NCBI GenBank assembly: GCA_934518555.1
Contig: CAKSXW010000048.1
Span: 1-14,982 of the forward strand
Source of the DNA: an uncultured Faecalibacterium sp.
GTDB lineage: Bacteria; Bacillota; Clostridia; Oscillospirales; Ruminococcaceae
Length of the DNA stretch: 14,982 nt
Direction: 5' to 3'
The translations under genes were made by a program, and so were the position numbers. Under the pieces are notes generated by a model, which saw only the letters and a program-made list of their open reading frames with translations, did not search any database and was not told the DNA's origin. This document shows positions 13,915 through 14,982 of the stretch, piece by piece; the first letter of the stretch is position 1; every line of letters begins with the position of its first letter.

Positions 13915-14445
13915 ATGTCCCAGACCATCTCCGTTTCTACCCGTATGGATGCCGACAGCTTCCACGATTTTGCCGTGTTCGACGTATTCCGTCATCACAA
14001 GGCTTGGCGGCGACCTGCCGCCTTTGCCCTGATCCTGCTGGTCTTTGCCGGCATCTGCCTTTCTCAGGTAGGCAAACGGCCCGGCGCCGGGCTGCTGTGC
14101 GCTGTGCTGGCCATTGTGGGCCTGGGCCTGCCGCTGGTGTACTTCGGGATGTATTTTTACAGTCTGAACCAGCAGATCAAGCGGATGCAGCTGCCCCGGC
14201 CCTTCTACCGCACCGAGCTGTCGGAGGAGGGCGTGTCCGTGTGGATGGTGGGCCAGCAGGATAAGGCCCAGCCTACCGAGCGTCACGACTGGAGCAGCCT
14301 GTACTGCGCCTACCGCCGGGCCGACTGCATCTACCTTTATGTGGAGCAGGGCAAGGCCTTTTTGCTCAACGAATCCGTGGATACGGTATGGAAGCTGCTG
14401 GCAGAAAAGCTGCCGGCAGAAAAGCTCCATGACCTGCGGAAATAA
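13915..14445 (+). CDS. YcxB-like two-helix membrane protein
   Basis: The 176-residue protein has a short cytosolic N-terminus, two membrane helices (about 33-51 and 57-83) and a C-terminal region resembling the YcxB-like domain: FYRTELSEEGVSVW, then WSSLYCAYRRADCIYLYVEQGKAFLLNES (126-154). Family members are small membrane proteins of unknown function. The ATG has AGGAGG seven bases upstream. It is the only plus-strand gene here, transcribed divergently from rpmE and closed by its own terminator. Near the end, GGCAGAAAAGCT occurs twice within 27 bases and encodes a repeated AEKL; this may be a small internal duplication. Confidence 0.85.
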   Translation: MSQTISVSTRMDADSFHDFAVFDVFRHHKAWRRPAAFALILLVFAGICLSQVGKRPGAGLLCAVLAIVGLGLPLVYFGMYFYSLNQQIKRMQLPRPFYRTELSEEGVSVWMVGQQDKAQPTERHDWSSLYCAYRRADCIYLYVEQGKAFLLNESVDTVWKLLAEKLPAEKLHDLRK

Positions 14446-14458
14446 GCACTGTGCCCCG

Positions 14459-14497
14459 GCCCTCCGGGAGGTATGCAAGCCTCCCGGAGGGCTTTTT
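14459..14497 (+). terminator. Terminator of the YcxB-like gene
   Basis: GCCCTCCGGGAGG (14459-14471), loop TATGCAAG and CCTCCCGGAGGGC (14480-14492) form a perfect 13-base stem followed by five T. It begins 13 bases after the stop codon. Confidence 0.95.
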
Positions 14498-14504
14498 GCT
14501 GCCA

Positions 14505-14550
14505 CAAAAACAAAAACCCACGCTGCGGCAAAGCAAAACGCAGCATGGGT
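14505..14550 (-). terminator. Terminator of the mannitol dehydrogenase-family gene
   Basis: On the minus strand ACCCATGCTGCG (14550-14539) pairs over 12 positions (one G-U) with CGCAGCGTGGGT (14527-14516), loop of eleven bases, then TTTTTGTTTTT (14515-14505). It faces the plus-strand terminator at 14459-14497, so the two convergent units are separately closed. Confidence 0.9.
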
Positions 14551-14571
14551 ACGGAAATAGCTTAGAAAGGG

Positions 14572-14982
14572 TTAACGGGCCAGGGTGTACTTATGCAGGG
14601 TCTTGCGGACTGCGCCGTTACCAGCGTACAGCTCCTTGACCATGCCCTCGATCTTCTCGCCCAGACCAACGGCGTACAGGTCCACACCGAACACATCGGC
14701 ACGGCTGTACAGAGCCTTCAGGCAGCTGAAGTCCTGCTGGCCTTCCTTGACCTCCAGGGGAGCCACGATGGCCTGCAGCTCAGCCAGCAGCGGATCGGTA
14801 GAGATCTCAAAAGCCTGGCCGTTGTCGTCGATGCCCTTCAGGTAACGGGCATAGCCTGCCAGCACCAGGGGGATCAGCACCAGGTTGGACTTATCCAGGC
14901 CACGGGCCTCGTAAGCCTTGATGGTCTCGCCGAAGCGGATAGCCAGCTTCTGGGAGGTATCGGTAGCGATACGCTGGGGAGC
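14572..14982 (-). CDS. Mannitol dehydrogenase-family oxidoreductase (C-terminal part), possibly fructuronate reductase
   Basis: Only the last 136 residues are in the window; the frame is open to the right edge. It begins APQRIATDTSQKLAIRFGET, the usual entry to the C-terminal helical domain of long-chain mannitol dehydrogenases, and continues LVLAGYARYLKGIDDNGQAF and STDPLLAELQAI, which agrees with the UxuB (D-mannonate oxidoreductase) and mannitol 2-dehydrogenase lines as I recall them. Such enzymes reduce fructuronate, tagaturonate or fructose with NAD(P)H. The NAD-binding domain and the catalytic lysine are outside the window, so the substrate cannot be decided; a hexuronate pathway role is a guess. 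Confidence 0.85.
   Translation of the reverse strand, partial: APQRIATDTSQKLAIRFGETIKAYEARGLDKSNLVLIPLVLAGYARYLKGIDDNGQAFEISTDPLLAELQAIVAPLEVKEGQQDFSCLKALYSRADVFGVDLYAVGLGEKIEGMVKELYAGNGAVRKTLHKYTLAR

Noticed and set aside
1..14982. CRISPR array, insertion sequence, prophage or toxin-antitoxin locus
   Set aside because: No spaced direct repeats, transposase motifs, integrase, attachment-site duplication or small paired genes were seen; the tRNA-Leu end where an element might integrate lies outside the window.

Overview
The window looks like ordinary chromosome from a moderately GC-rich, gut-type Clostridia bacterium (Oscillospiraceae/Ruminococcaceae; Faecalibacterium, Gemmiger or Subdoligranulum would fit). 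This rests on strong GGAGG ribosome-binding sites, short Rho-independent terminators with TTTTTTGC-like ends, a zinc-type L31, a polyamine ABC operon whose binding protein carries a C-terminal membrane anchor, and GC-rich Firmicute-like proteins. The assignment is inference; no rRNA or species marker is present.

Layout, left to right, almost all on the minus strand: a tRNA-Leu(UAA) cut by the window edge (1-75) with two stacked promoters; nicotinate phosphoribosyltransferase (pncB) with a well-formed promoter and a palindromic operator resembling a NiaR site; IMP dehydrogenase (guaB) of the type I recall from the protozoan Tritrichomonas foetus; a 470-base non-coding stretch holding the guaB promoter and a probable stand-alone small RNA of about 178 nt with its own promoter and terminator; an acyl-ACP thioesterase; the four-gene polyamine importer operon potABCD behind a strong promoter and a roughly 130-nt leader; a four-gene ABC-2 exporter-type operon (ATPase, permease, GldG-like auxiliary protein, DUF4340 protein); rpmE (L31) with a structured leader; then a single plus-strand gene for a YcxB-like two-helix membrane protein; and finally the C-terminal part of a mannitol dehydrogenase-family oxidoreductase running off the right edge.

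The genes form independent short transcription units, each closed by a terminator I could fold by hand, except pncB, which has no clear terminator and seems to run toward the tRNA gene. Functional themes are NAD salvage (pncB), guanine nucleotide synthesis (guaB), polyamine uptake (potABCD), membrane export or envelope function (GldA/F/G-like operon) and translation (tRNA-Leu, L31). No mobile element, CRISPR array, toxin-antitoxin pair or phage gene is visible. The most interesting parts are non-coding: the small RNA between guaB and the thioesterase gene, the pncB operator, and the potA and rpmE leaders. I found no clearly novel multi-gene system; the best candidate for something undescribed is the small RNA.
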